A stretch of 54,162 nucleotides of DNA, from contig DASUSH010000052.1 of NCBI GenBank assembly GCA_036375215.1, positions 1-54,162 on the forward strand, in the 5' to 3' direction. This document shows positions 1-8,443 of the stretch, one piece after another (positions within the stretch are counted from its first letter, which is position 1; every line of letters starts with the position of its first letter). This DNA is from DASUSH01 sp036375215. GTDB lineage: Bacteria; Actinomycetota; Thermoleophilia; Solirubrobacterales; 70-9. The notes beneath the pieces were generated by a model. The model was not told the DNA's origin, ran no database searches, and saw only the letters and a list, made by a program, of their open reading frames with translations. The position numbers and the translations under genes were made by a program.

Positions 1-409
1 TCCCGAGGATCGCGGTCAGGCCGGCAGCCTCGAACTGCGGCGAGAGCGCGAGCTGGCGCGAGGTCATCCAGTACAGGCCGCCGAGATCGACGTAGTGCGT
101 GTCGGTCTCGACGCAGGCGCGCATCGTGTCGAGGTTGACGCGGTAGCTGGCCGAGTTGATCAGGACGTCGCAGCGCTGGATCGCGCGGGTCACCGAGTCG
201 TGGTCGGACGCGGTGCCGCGGGCGTTCGCCCGCTTCGCCTTCGCCTTGCCGCCGCCGTGGCGCTCCGCCACCTTCGCGGCCCGCTCCTCGTCGATGTCGA
301 GCAGGAGCATCCCGGACACCTCGTCGGACTCGGCGAGGTCGCGGACGATCGCGGGCGCGATCGTCCCGCCGGCGCCGAGCACCGCCACCTTGAGCTCGCG
401 GGCCGCCAT
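1..409 (-). CDS. Saccharopine dehydrogenase-like NAD(P)-binding protein (N-terminal part)
   Basis: Only the first ~136 residues are in the window; the gene runs off the left edge. Translation from the ATG at 409 begins with a Rossmann nucleotide-binding loop (VAVLGAGGTIAPAI), then LLLDIDEERA at the end of the second strand and the run CDVLINSA, which is the pattern of the saccharopine dehydrogenase / lysine dehydrogenase NADP-binding family. The start overlaps the stop of the upstream PucR gene by one base (TGATG), so the two are probably translationally coupled. Its place after an aminotransferase and PucR suggests a role in amino-acid or polyamine catabolism, which is inference. The catalytic C-terminal domain cannot be seen. 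Confidence 0.75.
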   Translation of the reverse strand, partial: MAARELKVAVLGAGGTIAPAIVRDLAESDEVSGMLLLDIDEERAAKVAERHGGGKAKAKRANARGTASDHDSVTRAIQRCDVLINSASYRVNLDTMRACVETDTHYVDLGGLYWMTSRQLALSPQFEAAGLTAILG

Positions 410-1959
410 CAGCCGACCAGCTCCCTCGCCCGCAGCGCGAGCCAGAGCTCGATCCGGTCGTGGGCGCGGCTCAGGTCGCGGCCGGTGAGCTCCTCGACGC
501 GGCGGATCCGGTAGCGCAGCGTGTGCCGGTGGCAGTAGAGCTCCCGCGCGGCGCGCTCCCACTGCCCGTTCTGCTCGATGAACGCCTCGAGCGAGCGCAG
601 CAGCTCGCCGCCGTACTCGCCCTCGGTGCCCTCGATCGGCGCCAGGAGGCTCTCGGCGTAGAGCCGCAGCGCCTCGTCGTCCTGGAGCGCGAGCAGCAGG
701 GTGAAGGCGCCGAGGTCGCGGTACGAGGCGACCTCCGGGGCGTCGCCGTTGGCGAGCGAGGTGGCCTCGAGCGCGCAGCGGGCCTCGTGGAAGGAGCGGT
801 GGACGGCGCTCGCCGCGGAGACCCGGCTCGCCGCGGCACGGACCTGGCCGCGATCGCGGGCGAGCGCGGCGCGGGCGCCGCGGGCGACCTCGACGGGATC
901 GCCGGCGCTCGCGTCGATCACCGCGCAGAGGAGCTCCTTGCGCACCGCCGTCGTCGAGGCGACGAGCGCTGTGATCCCCTCGCGCGCGAGCGCCGCCTCG
1001 AGATCGTCCGCGGCCCGGACCGGGTCCTCGAGCTCGAAGACCAGCACGGCGGCCTCGGAGCCGACGCCGAACGGCCGCAGCCGGCCCCGGACCTCCCGCT
1101 CGTCGAGGCGGCCGGACAGCGCCTCGGCGAGGACGTCGCCGGCGAGCCGGCGCTCGGTCTGGCGCACGGCGCGCTCGCGCATCATCTCGAGGGCGACCGC
1201 GATCGCGGCCTGCCGGGCGATCAGGCGGTCGAACTCGGTGAGCTCGCCGTCGGCCTTGACGACGGCGAGCCAGGCGCGCGCCTCGGCGAGGTCGCCGTCC
1301 GGCAGGGGGACGACGACCGCGCGCGGGGCGAGCTCCGGGTGGTCGGGGGTGAACGGGGCGACCCGCGCTTCGCGGGTGCGATCGGCGATCTCGGCCGCGA
1401 GCGCGTTCAGGGGCGCGCCCTCGACCCCGCCGCCGCCGAGCGAGGAGCCGTTCGCGTCGAGCAGGAGCGCCGAGCCCGCGACCGCGGTCCCGATCGCCGT
1501 CAGGATCGCGTCGAGCCCGGCCTCCTCGATCACCAGCCGCTCGAGCCGCTCCTGCAGGGCGAGCCCGCGCTCCAAGACGCCATAGCCCTCGTTGACGAGC
1601 TCCGTGAAGGCCCGCTCGGTGAGCGCGATGAAGGGCATCTCGTAGGGGACCTCGAAGAGCGGCAGGCCGTGCTCGGACGCCGCGTCCACCATCGCCTTCG
1701 GCAGCCGCTTGTGCTCGAAGCCCGTCCCGAGCCCGAGCCCGGCGAGGCCCTTGTCGGCGAGGAGCTTCACGAAGCGCCGCTGCCTGGCCGGCGTCGAGAG
1801 CGCGATCCCGGTGGTGAGCAGGAGCTCCGAGCCGGTCAGCCATTGGGTCGGGTCCTCGAGCTCGGAGATGTGGACCCAGCGGATCGGGCGGTCCGCCTCG
1901 CCGTTGCCGGCGACGAGTTCCAGCTCGAGCTCTTCGGTGAGAGCCCTGACCGTCAGCAC
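409..1959 (-). CDS. PucR-family transcriptional regulator
   Basis: 516 aa. The N-terminal ~120 residues match the PucR N-terminal sensor region (LTVRALTEELELELVAG, then IRWVHISELEDPTQWL and LLLTTGIAL). A GGDEF-like central region follows, and the C-terminus carries the PucR helix-turn-helix around residues 455-505 (RELYCHRHTLRYRIRRVEEL). The GTG start lies one base after the aminotransferase stop, with a GGAGAGGA ribosome site inside that gene, and the end overlaps the dehydrogenase-like gene. PucR proteins usually control nitrogen-compound catabolism genes next to them; here the likely targets are the aminotransferase operon and perhaps the divergent polyamine transporter. The inducer is unknown. 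Confidence 0.92.
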   Translation of the reverse strand: MLTVRALTEELELELVAGNGEADRPIRWVHISELEDPTQWLTGSELLLTTGIALSTPARQRRFVKLLADKGLAGLGLGTGFEHKRLPKAMVDAASEHGLPLFEVPYEMPFIALTERAFTELVNEGYGVLERGLALQERLERLVIEEAGLDAILTAIGTAVAGSALLLDANGSSLGGGGVEGAPLNALAAEIADRTREARVAPFTPDHPELAPRAVVVPLPDGDLAEARAWLAVVKADGELTEFDRLIARQAAIAVALEMMRERAVRQTERRLAGDVLAEALSGRLDEREVRGRLRPFGVGSEAAVLVFELEDPVRAADDLEAALAREGITALVASTTAVRKELLCAVIDASAGDPVEVARGARAALARDRGQVRAAASRVSAASAVHRSFHEARCALEATSLANGDAPEVASYRDLGAFTLLLALQDDEALRLYAESLLAPIEGTEGEYGGELLRSLEAFIEQNGQWERAARELYCHRHTLRYRIRRVEELTGRDLSRAHDRIELWLALRARELVG

Positions 1960-1960
1960 T

Positions 1961-3340
1961 TCAGATCCTCTCCCATGCCTCCGTCAGCACCGAGCGCATG
2001 ATCTGCTCGATCTCCTCGAACTGTTCGGTGTCGCAGATCAGCGGCGGCGCGAACTGGACCACGGGGTCGCCGCGGTCGTCGGCGCGGCAGATCAGGCCCT
2101 GCCGGTAGAGCTCGCCGGAGAGGAAGCCGCGCAGGAGCCGCTCGGACTCCTCGTCCGAGAAGCCCTCCTTGGTCTCCTTGTCCATGACCAGCTCAACCGC
2201 CTGGAAGAACCCGGCGCCGCGCACGTCGCCGACGATCGGCAGGTCCCGCAGGCCGTCGAGCAGGCCGCGGAACTCGGCCTCCTTGCGCAGCACGTGCCCG
2301 CAGAGGTCCTCGCGCTCGAACACGTCGATGTTGGCGAGCGCCGCCGCGGCCGCGACCGGGTGGCCGGCGAACGTGAAGCCGTGGGCGAACATCTCGGTCC
2401 CCTCCATGAACGGGGCGGCGACGCGGTCGGAGACGATCATCGCCCCCATCGGGATGTAGGCGGAGGTGAGCGCCTTGGCCGAAGTGACGATGTCGGGCTG
2501 GTAGTCGTAGCGCTCGCAGCCGAAGAAGTGGCCGAGCCGGCCCCACGCGCAGATCACCTCGTCGGAGATCAGGAGCACGTCGTGGCGGTCGCAGATCTCG
2601 CGCACGCGCTGGAAGTAGCCCTCCTGGGGCGGGATGCAGCCGCCGGCGTTCTGCACTGGCTCGAGGATCACCGCGCCGACCGTCTCCGGTCCCTCGAACT
2701 CGATCCGCCGCTCGATCTCGTCGGCGGCCCAGAGCGGGTCGCGGCCCTCGGGCCAGTGGTAGCTGTTGGTGTTCGGCACGTGCACGCCGCCGGGCGTGTG
2801 CGGCTCGAACGGGGTCTTGAGGGCCGTCAGGCCGGTGGCCGACAGCGCCCCCATCGAAGTCCCGTGGTAGGAGACCTCGCGGGCGACCACCTTGTGCTTC
2901 TGGCCCTTGCCCTCGACGCGGTGGAAGTTGCGCGCGAGCTTGAGCGCCGACTCGACCGCCTCGGAGCCGCCCGAGGTGAAGAACACCCGGTTGAGGTCAC
3001 CCGGCGTCAGGCTGGCGATCTTGGTGGCGAGCTCGATCGCGCGCGGGTGAGCGTAGCTCCAGTTGGTCGTGAAGTCGAGCTCCTGGACCTGGGCCGCCAT
3101 CGCGTCGCCGATCTCGGCCCGGCCGTGCCCGGCGTTGACGCAGAAGAGGCCGGAGAGCCCGTCGAGCAGGCGGTGGCCGTGCTCATCCCAGACGTAGGGG
3201 CCCTCCCCGCGGACGATGATCGGCACCTCGTGCTCGCCGTCGTACCCGCCCATCCGCGTGAAGTGGAGCCAGAGATGGCGAAGAGCCTGCTCCTGGAGAC
3301 TCGAGTCGGCCGACGTGAGTCCCGCGCTGGTCGTCGCCAT
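1961..3340 (-). CDS. Class-III pyridoxal-phosphate aminotransferase (omega-amino acid/polyamine type)
   Basis: 459 aa, full length for class-III transaminases. Visible landmarks are the phosphate-binding FTSGGSEAVE (about 121-130), the YHG/TSMGALS region (158-167), the cofactor aspartate in LLISDEVI (D260) and the Schiff-base lysine in TSAKALTSAYIPMGA (K289). These enzymes move an amino group from an omega-amino acid, GABA or putrescine to pyruvate or 2-oxoglutarate. Next to a PucR regulator and a divergent PotABCD system, a putrescine or GABA transaminase is the best guess, but the sequence alone cannot fix the substrate. A strong GAGGAGGA ribosome site precedes the ATG. First gene of a minus-strand operon. 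Confidence 0.9.
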   Translation of the reverse strand: MATTSAGLTSADSSLQEQALRHLWLHFTRMGGYDGEHEVPIIVRGEGPYVWDEHGHRLLDGLSGLFCVNAGHGRAEIGDAMAAQVQELDFTTNWSYAHPRAIELATKIASLTPGDLNRVFFTSGGSEAVESALKLARNFHRVEGKGQKHKVVAREVSYHGTSMGALSATGLTALKTPFEPHTPGGVHVPNTNSYHWPEGRDPLWAADEIERRIEFEGPETVGAVILEPVQNAGGCIPPQEGYFQRVREICDRHDVLLISDEVICAWGRLGHFFGCERYDYQPDIVTSAKALTSAYIPMGAMIVSDRVAAPFMEGTEMFAHGFTFAGHPVAAAAALANIDVFEREDLCGHVLRKEAEFRGLLDGLRDLPIVGDVRGAGFFQAVELVMDKETKEGFSDEESERLLRGFLSGELYRQGLICRADDRGDPVVQFAPPLICDTEQFEEIEQIMRSVLTEAWERI

Positions 3341-3370
3341 TGGGCTTCCTCCTCGGTTTGGTCTGACTCG

Positions 3371-3397
3371 ACTATACGTCTAAGACGCTGCGGACAA
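3371..3397 (-). promoter_or_regulatory. Candidate promoter and operator for the aminotransferase operon
   Basis: Read on the minus strand, a TTGTCC-like -35 (3397-3392) and a TATAGT -10 (3376-3371) are 15 bp apart, slightly short of the usual 17. The spacer is largely filled by an 11-bp palindrome, CGTCT-A-AGACG (3377-3387), as expected of a repressor operator. The start codon is 31 bp downstream. PucR is the obvious candidate ligand, by position only. Confidence 0.5.
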
Positions 3398-3548
3398 CCG
3401 TAGTTCGGCGGGTCGCCGCGGGCAACCTGGCCAGCGGTCAAATTCGGGCGGAAGTCGTTATACAGTTCGTACAAGCCGGTACGCGGGTTTTGGGGCATCC
3501 GCCGATTGCCGCACCGGCAAAGCTTGGGAGAGGATTCGCACCGCAGCG

Positions 3549-4595
3549 GTGAAGCCGAGCGTCCAACTAGAGCAGGTCTCAAAGCACTTCGACGATGTCG
3601 TCGCTGTCCGGTCGCTCGATCTCGACCTCGCCGAAGGCGAGTTCTTCACGCTCCTCGGCCCCAGCGGCTGCGGCAAGACGACGACGCTGCGGATGATCGC
3701 CGGCTTCGAGGAGCCGACCTCGGGCCGCGTCCTGATCGACGGCGAGGACATGGCGGACCGGCCCGCGCACCGGCGCCCGACCAACACGGTCTTCCAGAGC
3801 TACGCCCTCTTCCCCCACCTGAGCGTCGCCGACAACATCGCCTTCGGCCCCAAGCGGCGGAAGGTCGCGGACGCCGAGATCCGCTCCCGCGTCAACGCCG
3901 AGCTGGAGCGGGTCGGGCTGGGCACGGAGGCCCCGCGCAAGCCGAGCCAGCTCTCCGGCGGCCAGCAGCAGCGGGTCGCCCTGGCGCGCGCGCTCGTCAA
4001 CCTGCCGAAGGTGCTGCTGCTCGACGAGCCGCTCGGCGCGCTCGACCTCAAGCTGCGCAAGGGCCTCCAGGTCGAGCTCAAGCGGATCCAGCGCGAGGTC
4101 GGGATCACCTTCGTCTACGTCACCCACGACCAGGAGGAGGCGCTGACGATGTCGGATCGGATCGCGATCATGAACCGCGGCATGGTCGAGCAGATCGGCT
4201 CCCCCGAGGACGTCTACGAGCGCCCCGAGACGCCCTTCGTCGCCGGGTTCATCGGCGTCTCCAACCTGCTGCCCGCCGAGCAGGTCCCGGGCTCGCAGAA
4301 CGGCAAGGGATCCTACGCCTGCGTCCGCCCGGAGAAGCTTCGCGTCGAGGATCCCTCGGCGCCCACGACCGCCGACCACCCGAGCGTGGAGGGCCAGGTC
4401 GAATCGACCCTGTACCTGGGGACGTCGACGCAGCTGATCGTCCGCGTGAACGGCGACGTGCCGATGACGGTGCTCGTCCCGAACGCCGACGAGGCCGCCC
4501 GCCAGGAGCTTCCGAGCGCCGGGTCCAGGGTCCGGCTCGCCTGGGCACCGGAGCACATGCATCTTGTACGTGAACGAGAGGAGACATCTCAGTGA
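3549..4595 (+). CDS. potA: Polyamine ABC transporter ATP-binding protein
   Basis: 348 aa ATPase of a spermidine/putrescine importer, acting at the inner face of the membrane. Walker A GPSGCGKTT (37-45), Q-loop VFQSYALFPH (81-90), signature LSGGQQQR (135-142), Walker B LLLDEP (156-161) and H-loop histidine H193 are all intact. The last ~110 residues form a TOBE-type regulatory domain, and total length matches PotA. The start is GTG at 3549, just upstream of the conserved QLEQVSKHF. First gene of potA-potD-potB-potC; its stop overlaps the potD start (GTGA). Transcribed away from the aminotransferase/PucR operon. Confidence 0.93.
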   Translation: MKPSVQLEQVSKHFDDVVAVRSLDLDLAEGEFFTLLGPSGCGKTTTLRMIAGFEEPTSGRVLIDGEDMADRPAHRRPTNTVFQSYALFPHLSVADNIAFGPKRRKVADAEIRSRVNAELERVGLGTEAPRKPSQLSGGQQQRVALARALVNLPKVLLLDEPLGALDLKLRKGLQVELKRIQREVGITFVYVTHDQEEALTMSDRIAIMNRGMVEQIGSPEDVYERPETPFVAGFIGVSNLLPAEQVPGSQNGKGSYACVRPEKLRVEDPSAPTTADHPSVEGQVESTLYLGTSTQLIVRVNGDVPMTVLVPNADEAARQELPSAGSRVRLAWAPEHMHLVREREETSQ

Positions 4596-5728
4596 GGGAC
4601 CAAACGACCAAGCTCATCGCCGCGATCGCGTTCTGCGTGCTCGCCCTTGGGGCGGCCGCGTGCGGCAGCGACCTCGGCGGAGGCGGCAACGAGGGCGACG
4701 TGACCACCGCGGAGGCCGAGGGCACCGCGTCGGGTGAGCTCGCGATCTCGAACTGGCCCTTCTACATCGACAAGGACACGGTCCCCGAGTTCGAGGAGGA
4801 GACCGGGATCAAGGTCGACTACACGGAGGACGTCAACGACAACAACGAGTTCTTCGCCAAGGTCCAGCCCGAGCTCGACAACGGCGAGTCCGGCGGCGCC
4901 TCGATCTACGTCGTCACCGACTGGATGGCGCAGAAGATGTACGACCTCGGCTACCTCCAGGAGTTCGACAAGGAGGCGATCCCGAACTTCGAGGAGAACC
5001 TCACCGCCAACCTCGCGAGTCCCGGGTTCGACCCCGAGCGCAACTACTCGGCGCCGTGGCAGAGCGGGATGACCGGGCTGATCGTGAACAAGGGCCAGGC
5101 GCCCGACCTCACGTCGATCGAGGACCTCTTCGATCCCCAGTACAAGGGCGAGGTCGAGGTCCTCACCGAGTTGCGTGACACGGTGCCGCTGGTGATGAAG
5201 AGCATGGGCGTCGACGTCGAGGACGCCACCACCGAGGACTGGCTGGCGGCGATCGACAAGCTCGGCGAGGCGGTCGACTCCGGCCAGATCGTCGACTTCA
5301 CCGGCAACGATTACACCGCGGACCTCGCGCGCGGCGACGTGTCGGCCGTGATCGGCTGGTCGGGTGACGCCATCCAGCTCCAGGCCGACGACCCGGACAT
5401 CGAGTTCCGGATGCCCGAGGAGGGCTGCATCCAGTGGTCGGACAACATGGTGATCCCCGTGGGGGCCCCGAACCCGACGGCCGCCTACGAGTGGATCGAC
5501 TACGTCTACGACCCTGAGAACCAGGCTCAGATCACGGACTACAACTACTACGTCTCGCCGGTCGAGGGCGTCCAGGAGATCCTCGAGGAGCAGGGCTCCG
5601 ACGCTGCCAAGAGCGACCTCGTCTTCCCGAGCGAGGACTACGTCGCGAACTGCTCGTCGCAGCCGAACCCGCCGGCCGAGGACGAGGAGGAGATCGAGAA
5701 GGCGTTCCAGCAGGTGATCACCGGGTGA
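4592..5728 (+). CDS. potD: Polyamine ABC transporter substrate-binding lipoprotein
   Basis: 378 aa. A lipoprotein signal peptide ends in LGAAAC, with Cys24 as the lipidation site, followed by a Gly/Ser-rich linker and a periplasmic-binding-protein-like body that begins ELAISNWPFYIDKDTVPEFE, typical of PotD/PotF spermidine-putrescine binding proteins. Acidic and aromatic residues expected for a polycation ligand are present (SAVIGWSGDA), but ligand residues were not mapped. GTG start overlaps the potA stop by 4 nt. A hairpin follows the gene before potB, a position often linked to higher expression of the binding protein than of the permeases. Confidence 0.92.
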   Translation: MRDQTTKLIAAIAFCVLALGAAACGSDLGGGGNEGDVTTAEAEGTASGELAISNWPFYIDKDTVPEFEEETGIKVDYTEDVNDNNEFFAKVQPELDNGESGGASIYVVTDWMAQKMYDLGYLQEFDKEAIPNFEENLTANLASPGFDPERNYSAPWQSGMTGLIVNKGQAPDLTSIEDLFDPQYKGEVEVLTELRDTVPLVMKSMGVDVEDATTEDWLAAIDKLGEAVDSGQIVDFTGNDYTADLARGDVSAVIGWSGDAIQLQADDPDIEFRMPEEGCIQWSDNMVIPVGAPNPTAAYEWIDYVYDPENQAQITDYNYYVSPVEGVQEILEEQGSDAAKSDLVFPSEDYVANCSSQPNPPAEDEEEIEKAFQQVITG

Positions 5729-5735
5729 CGGAAAT

Positions 5736-5772
5736 CCGCCGGAAGCCTCCGCTTCGCGTCCGGTTCCGGCGG
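5736..5772 (+). other. Intercistronic hairpin between potD and potB
   Basis: CCGCCGGAA (5736-5744) pairs perfectly with TTCCGGCGG (5764-5772) across a 19-nt loop, in the only sizeable gap of the pot operon. It could protect the potAD end of the mRNA from decay or attenuate read-through into potBC; which one cannot be told from sequence. Confidence 0.55.
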
Positions 5773-5786
5773 GCCCGGGTAACTCC

Positions 5787-6656
5787 GTGAAGCAGCGCCG
5801 CAGGACCCCGTACTTCCTCCTCGGGCCGGGGCTCCTGTGGCTGCTCGTCTTCTTCGCGATCCCGATGGCGTTCATGGCGTACATCTCGCTGAACTCGGGG
5901 GCGATCAGCGATCCCGAGGGCTTCCAGTTCACCTGGGAATGGGCGAACTTCGCGGACGCGATCACCGACTACGGAACGCAGTTCGGCCGCACCTTCCTCT
6001 ACGCCGGCGTGGCGACGCTCCTCGCGCTCGTGATCGCCTATCCGCTCGCCTACGCGATCGCGTTCAAGGGCGGGCGCTGGAAGACGGCGCTGCTCTTCAT
6101 CGTGATCGCGCCGTTCTTCACGACGTACCTGATCCGCACGCTGGCCTGGCAGACGATCCTCGCCGACGAGGGCTTCTTCGTCGACTTCCTGCACTCGCTC
6201 GGCGTGATCGGTGAGGGCACCGAGCTGCTCGACACGCCCGGTTCGGTGATCGCGGGCCTCACCTACAACTTCCTGCCGTTCATGGTGCTGCCGATCTACG
6301 CGAGCCTCGAGGGGATCGACGAACGCCTGATCGAGGCAGCCAAGGACCTGTACGCGTCGTCGCGGACCGCTTTCCTCAAGGTCACCCTGCCGCTCTCCGC
6401 GCCCGGCGTCATCGCCGGGACGCTCCTCACCTTCATCCCGGCGGCGGGCGACTACATCAACGCGGACTTCCTCGGCGGCGCCGGCCAGCAGATGATCGGG
6501 AACGTGATCCAGAACCTCTACATCGACGTCCGCCTGTACCCGCCGGCGGCGGCGCTCTCGTTCGTGATGATGGCCATCGTCCTCGTGATCGTCCTGGTCT
6601 ACATCCGCTTCGCGGGCTCGGAGGCGCTGATGGGCGAAGAGGGGGAGCGGACGTGA
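5787..6656 (+). CDS. potB: Polyamine ABC transporter permease 1
   Basis: 289 aa integral membrane protein with about six hydrophobic segments. The EAA-loop that docks on the ATPase is visible as LIEAAKDLYASSRTAFLKVT (about 185-204), followed by LPLSAPGVIAG. The N-terminal stretch GPGLLWLLVFFAIPMAFM is typical of PotB/PotH. GTG start 58 nt after potD. Its GTGA end overlaps potC. With PotC it forms the channel of the importer. Confidence 0.92.
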   Translation: MKQRRRTPYFLLGPGLLWLLVFFAIPMAFMAYISLNSGAISDPEGFQFTWEWANFADAITDYGTQFGRTFLYAGVATLLALVIAYPLAYAIAFKGGRWKTALLFIVIAPFFTTYLIRTLAWQTILADEGFFVDFLHSLGVIGEGTELLDTPGSVIAGLTYNFLPFMVLPIYASLEGIDERLIEAAKDLYASSRTAFLKVTLPLSAPGVIAGTLLTFIPAAGDYINADFLGGAGQQMIGNVIQNLYIDVRLYPPAAALSFVMMAIVLVIVLVYIRFAGSEALMGEEGERT

Positions 6657-7510
6657 GCTGGCTGCGCCGCAACGGCGTGCGGATCTACGGCGCGCTCGCG
6701 ATCGCGTACATGCTGATCCCGATTGTCGTGATCGCGCTCTTCTCGTTCAACGACCCGGAGGGGAAGTTCAACTTCACCTGGAGCGGCTTCACCCTCGATC
6801 ACTGGCAGAGCGCCTTCAGCCTGCCGGCCCTGAACGAGGCGTTCGTGACCAGCCTCGTCCTGGCCGCGCTCGCGACGCTGGCCGCGACGATCCTCGGGAC
6901 GATGATCGCGCTCGCGCTCGTCCGCCACGAGTTCCTCGGGCGGCGGGCCGCGAACTTCCTGATCGTCCTGCCGCTCGCGACGCCCGAGGTCGTGATCGGC
7001 GCCGCGCTGCTCTCGATGTTCGTGTACTTCGAGTTCGCCCGGGGGTTCCAGACGCTCCTGCTCGCCCACATCATGTTCTCGATCAGCTTCGTCGTGATCA
7101 TCGTGCGCTCGCGGCTGATCGGGTTCGACCGCTCGATCGAGGAGGCCGCGCGCGACCTCGGCGCGAGCTCGTTCGAGACCTTCCGGCTGGTCACGCTGCC
7201 GCTGATCATGCCGGGGGTGCTCGGGGGTGCGCTGCTCGCCTTCGCGCTCTCCCTCGACGACTTCGTGATCTCGAACTTCAACTCCGGCCGCGAGGAGACC
7301 TTCCCGCTGTTCATCTTCGGCGCCTCGCAGCGCGGGATCCCGGTCGAGGTGAACGTGATCGCGACGATCCTGTTCGTGGTCACGGTCGTGGCGATGGTGT
7401 TCGTCGTCCGCCAGCAGCGGCGGGCCGAGCGGCTGGCCGCCGCCGTGGCCCCCGGACGCGAAAGCGCCCCGGGGGTAGGCCCCGGAGCGCTTCCCGCTGG
7501 TTCAGTCTGA
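6653..7510 (+). CDS. potC: Polyamine ABC transporter permease 2
   Basis: 285 aa, second membrane subunit. EAA motif IEEAARDLGASSFETFRLVT (about 162-181) then LPLIMPGVLGG; the segment LSLDDFVISNFNSG near residue 200-212 is characteristic of PotC/PotI. GTG start overlaps the potB stop. The last ~20 residues (rich in Pro and Gly) are encoded by a hairpin that probably serves as a terminator, so the tail sequence is likely shaped by RNA structure and not by protein function. Confidence 0.92.
   Translation: MSWLRRNGVRIYGALAIAYMLIPIVVIALFSFNDPEGKFNFTWSGFTLDHWQSAFSLPALNEAFVTSLVLAALATLAATILGTMIALALVRHEFLGRRAANFLIVLPLATPEVVIGAALLSMFVYFEFARGFQTLLLAHIMFSISFVVIIVRSRLIGFDRSIEEAARDLGASSFETFRLVTLPLIMPGVLGGALLAFALSLDDFVISNFNSGREETFPLFIFGASQRGIPVEVNVIATILFVVTVVAMVFVVRQQRRAERLAAAVAPGRESAPGVGPGALPAGSV
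7462..7492 (-). terminator. Terminator-like hairpin inside the 3' end of potC
   Basis: AAGCGC (7462-7467) pairs with GCGCTT (7487-7492), then after one mismatch CCGGGG pairs with CCCCGG, around a 5-nt loop. The single mismatch is C-A on the plus strand but a G-U wobble on the minus strand, so the fold is better for the minus-strand gene; it probably serves both convergent units. Confidence 0.55.
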
Positions 7511-7521
7511 GTCGCGCTGCG

Positions 7522-8022
7522 CTACGAGCGCAGGCTCTTCACGCGCTGCTCGGCGTCGCGCCGAACGGTGCGCGCACGGCGCTCGGTGTCGCGGCGGGCC
7601 TTCTTCACCTGCCGGACGCCCTCGCGCCGCGCCTTGATGATCCGGCGCTCGGCCTCACGGCTGCGCGTGCGCGTGGTCCGCTTGGCGCTCTTCCGCGCCC
7701 GCGTGCCACGGCGCTGTGCATCGCGGACCGAGGCACGGACGTTGCGCCTCAGCCGATCACGACCGCTCGCGGTGGTCACCGCCTTGGTCGCCTCGTTCAC
7801 CCGGTCGCCGGTCTGGGCGGCCGCACCGACCGTGAGGTCGACGGCCCGCTGACCGAGCTCCTGGCCCTTGTAGGCCAGCGCCTGCAGCGAGTTCCGCTGC
7901 GCCTCGGCGCGGGTCTCCGCCGCCTTGCGCGCGGAACGGCTGCGCTTCGCGGCGTTGCGCCGGCGCGTCGCGGCGGCCTTCTGGGCGGTCGCCTTGCGCT
8001 GCGTGGTGGTCTGCGTAGCCAT
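7522..8022 (-). CDS. Arg/Lys/Ala-rich basic protein, histone-like, unknown function
   Basis: 166 aa from the ATG at 8022, preceded by GAAGGGAG about 13 nt upstream. The N-terminal third is Ala/Arg/Lys-rich (RKATAQKAAATRRRNAAKR), a middle segment (about 50-90) is less charged and could form a helix (LQALAYKGQELGQRAVDLT), and the C-terminal half is a near-continuous charged helix with repeats of the form RRDxExR. There is no recognisable catalytic domain. Such composition suggests binding to nucleic acid or another polyanion; that is inference from composition only. A SigB-type promoter lies upstream. An alternative start at ATG 8109, ten nt after the promoter, would add 29 residues. Convergent with potC. 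Confidence 0.75.
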   Translation of the reverse strand: MATQTTTQRKATAQKAAATRRRNAAKRSRSARKAAETRAEAQRNSLQALAYKGQELGQRAVDLTVGAAAQTGDRVNEATKAVTTASGRDRLRRNVRASVRDAQRRGTRARKSAKRTTRTRSREAERRIIKARREGVRQVKKARRDTERRARTVRRDAEQRVKSLRS

Positions 8023-8118
8023 GGTGGCTGCGATGCTCCCTTCGTTGCTTTCGGTGAACTGCTTCCCCTGATGTGAGCACGCGGCGCTGGTGCGCATAGG
8101 CGTACTCATCTCGGCTTG

Positions 8119-8142
8119 TACCCCGCGAGCGACGGGGTAAAC
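8119..8142 (-). promoter_or_regulatory. SigB/SigF-type promoter for the basic protein gene
   Basis: On the minus strand GTTT (8142-8139), 15-bp spacer, GGGTA (8123-8119). Lies 97 bp before the ATG at 8022 and 10 bp before an alternative ATG at 8109. Confidence 0.6.
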
Positions 8143-8165
8143 ACGGCCGATGGACACCCCCTCGC

Positions 8166-8430
8166 AAGGCCGACGTGGTCGCGCCGATCGCCGGACTCGT
8201 CGCCGCGGCGCGCGAGCGCGACCTGCCCCGCGGCTCGCCGAGCGGGCGCGGGCCGCCGCCCACCCCGAGCTGGTTGAGCCCATGCTGCCCCCCGACGACG
8301 CGATGTCACCGAGCAGTGCATCCTCTACAGCGCCCTCGACGCCTACGTCCGCCACCTCGACGTAGCCGTGCCGCGCGACTGCGCGGCCCACATCGACCCC
8401 GAGCTCGCCGAGGCCGCCTGCCAGATGGAA
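8166..8430 (+). pseudogene. Decayed isochorismatase-like cysteine hydrolase
   Basis: Three pieces of one protein family lie in order but in three frames. ADVVAPIAGLVAAARERDLP (about 8166-8228) is the first helix region; ERARAAAHPELVEPMLPPDD (about 8240-8299) is the mid region; DVTEQCILYSALDAYVRHLD, continuing to EAACQM (about 8302-8428), carries the nucleophile-cysteine helix and following strand. Compared with intact family members, about 20 codons are missing at the first junction and about 45 at the second, including the catalytic-lysine region, and the C-terminus ends at a palindromic repeat. No intact reading frame exists. The stretch 8023-8529 otherwise holds only this remnant, a promoter and repeats. 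Confidence 0.7.
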
Positions 8431-8443
8431 ACCTCACAGCGCC

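Noticed and set aside
460..2001. Long open frame on the plus strand opposite the PucR gene
   Set aside because: It is a mirror of a well-supported gene in GC-rich DNA; the translation is Arg/Gly/Leu-rich with no domain.
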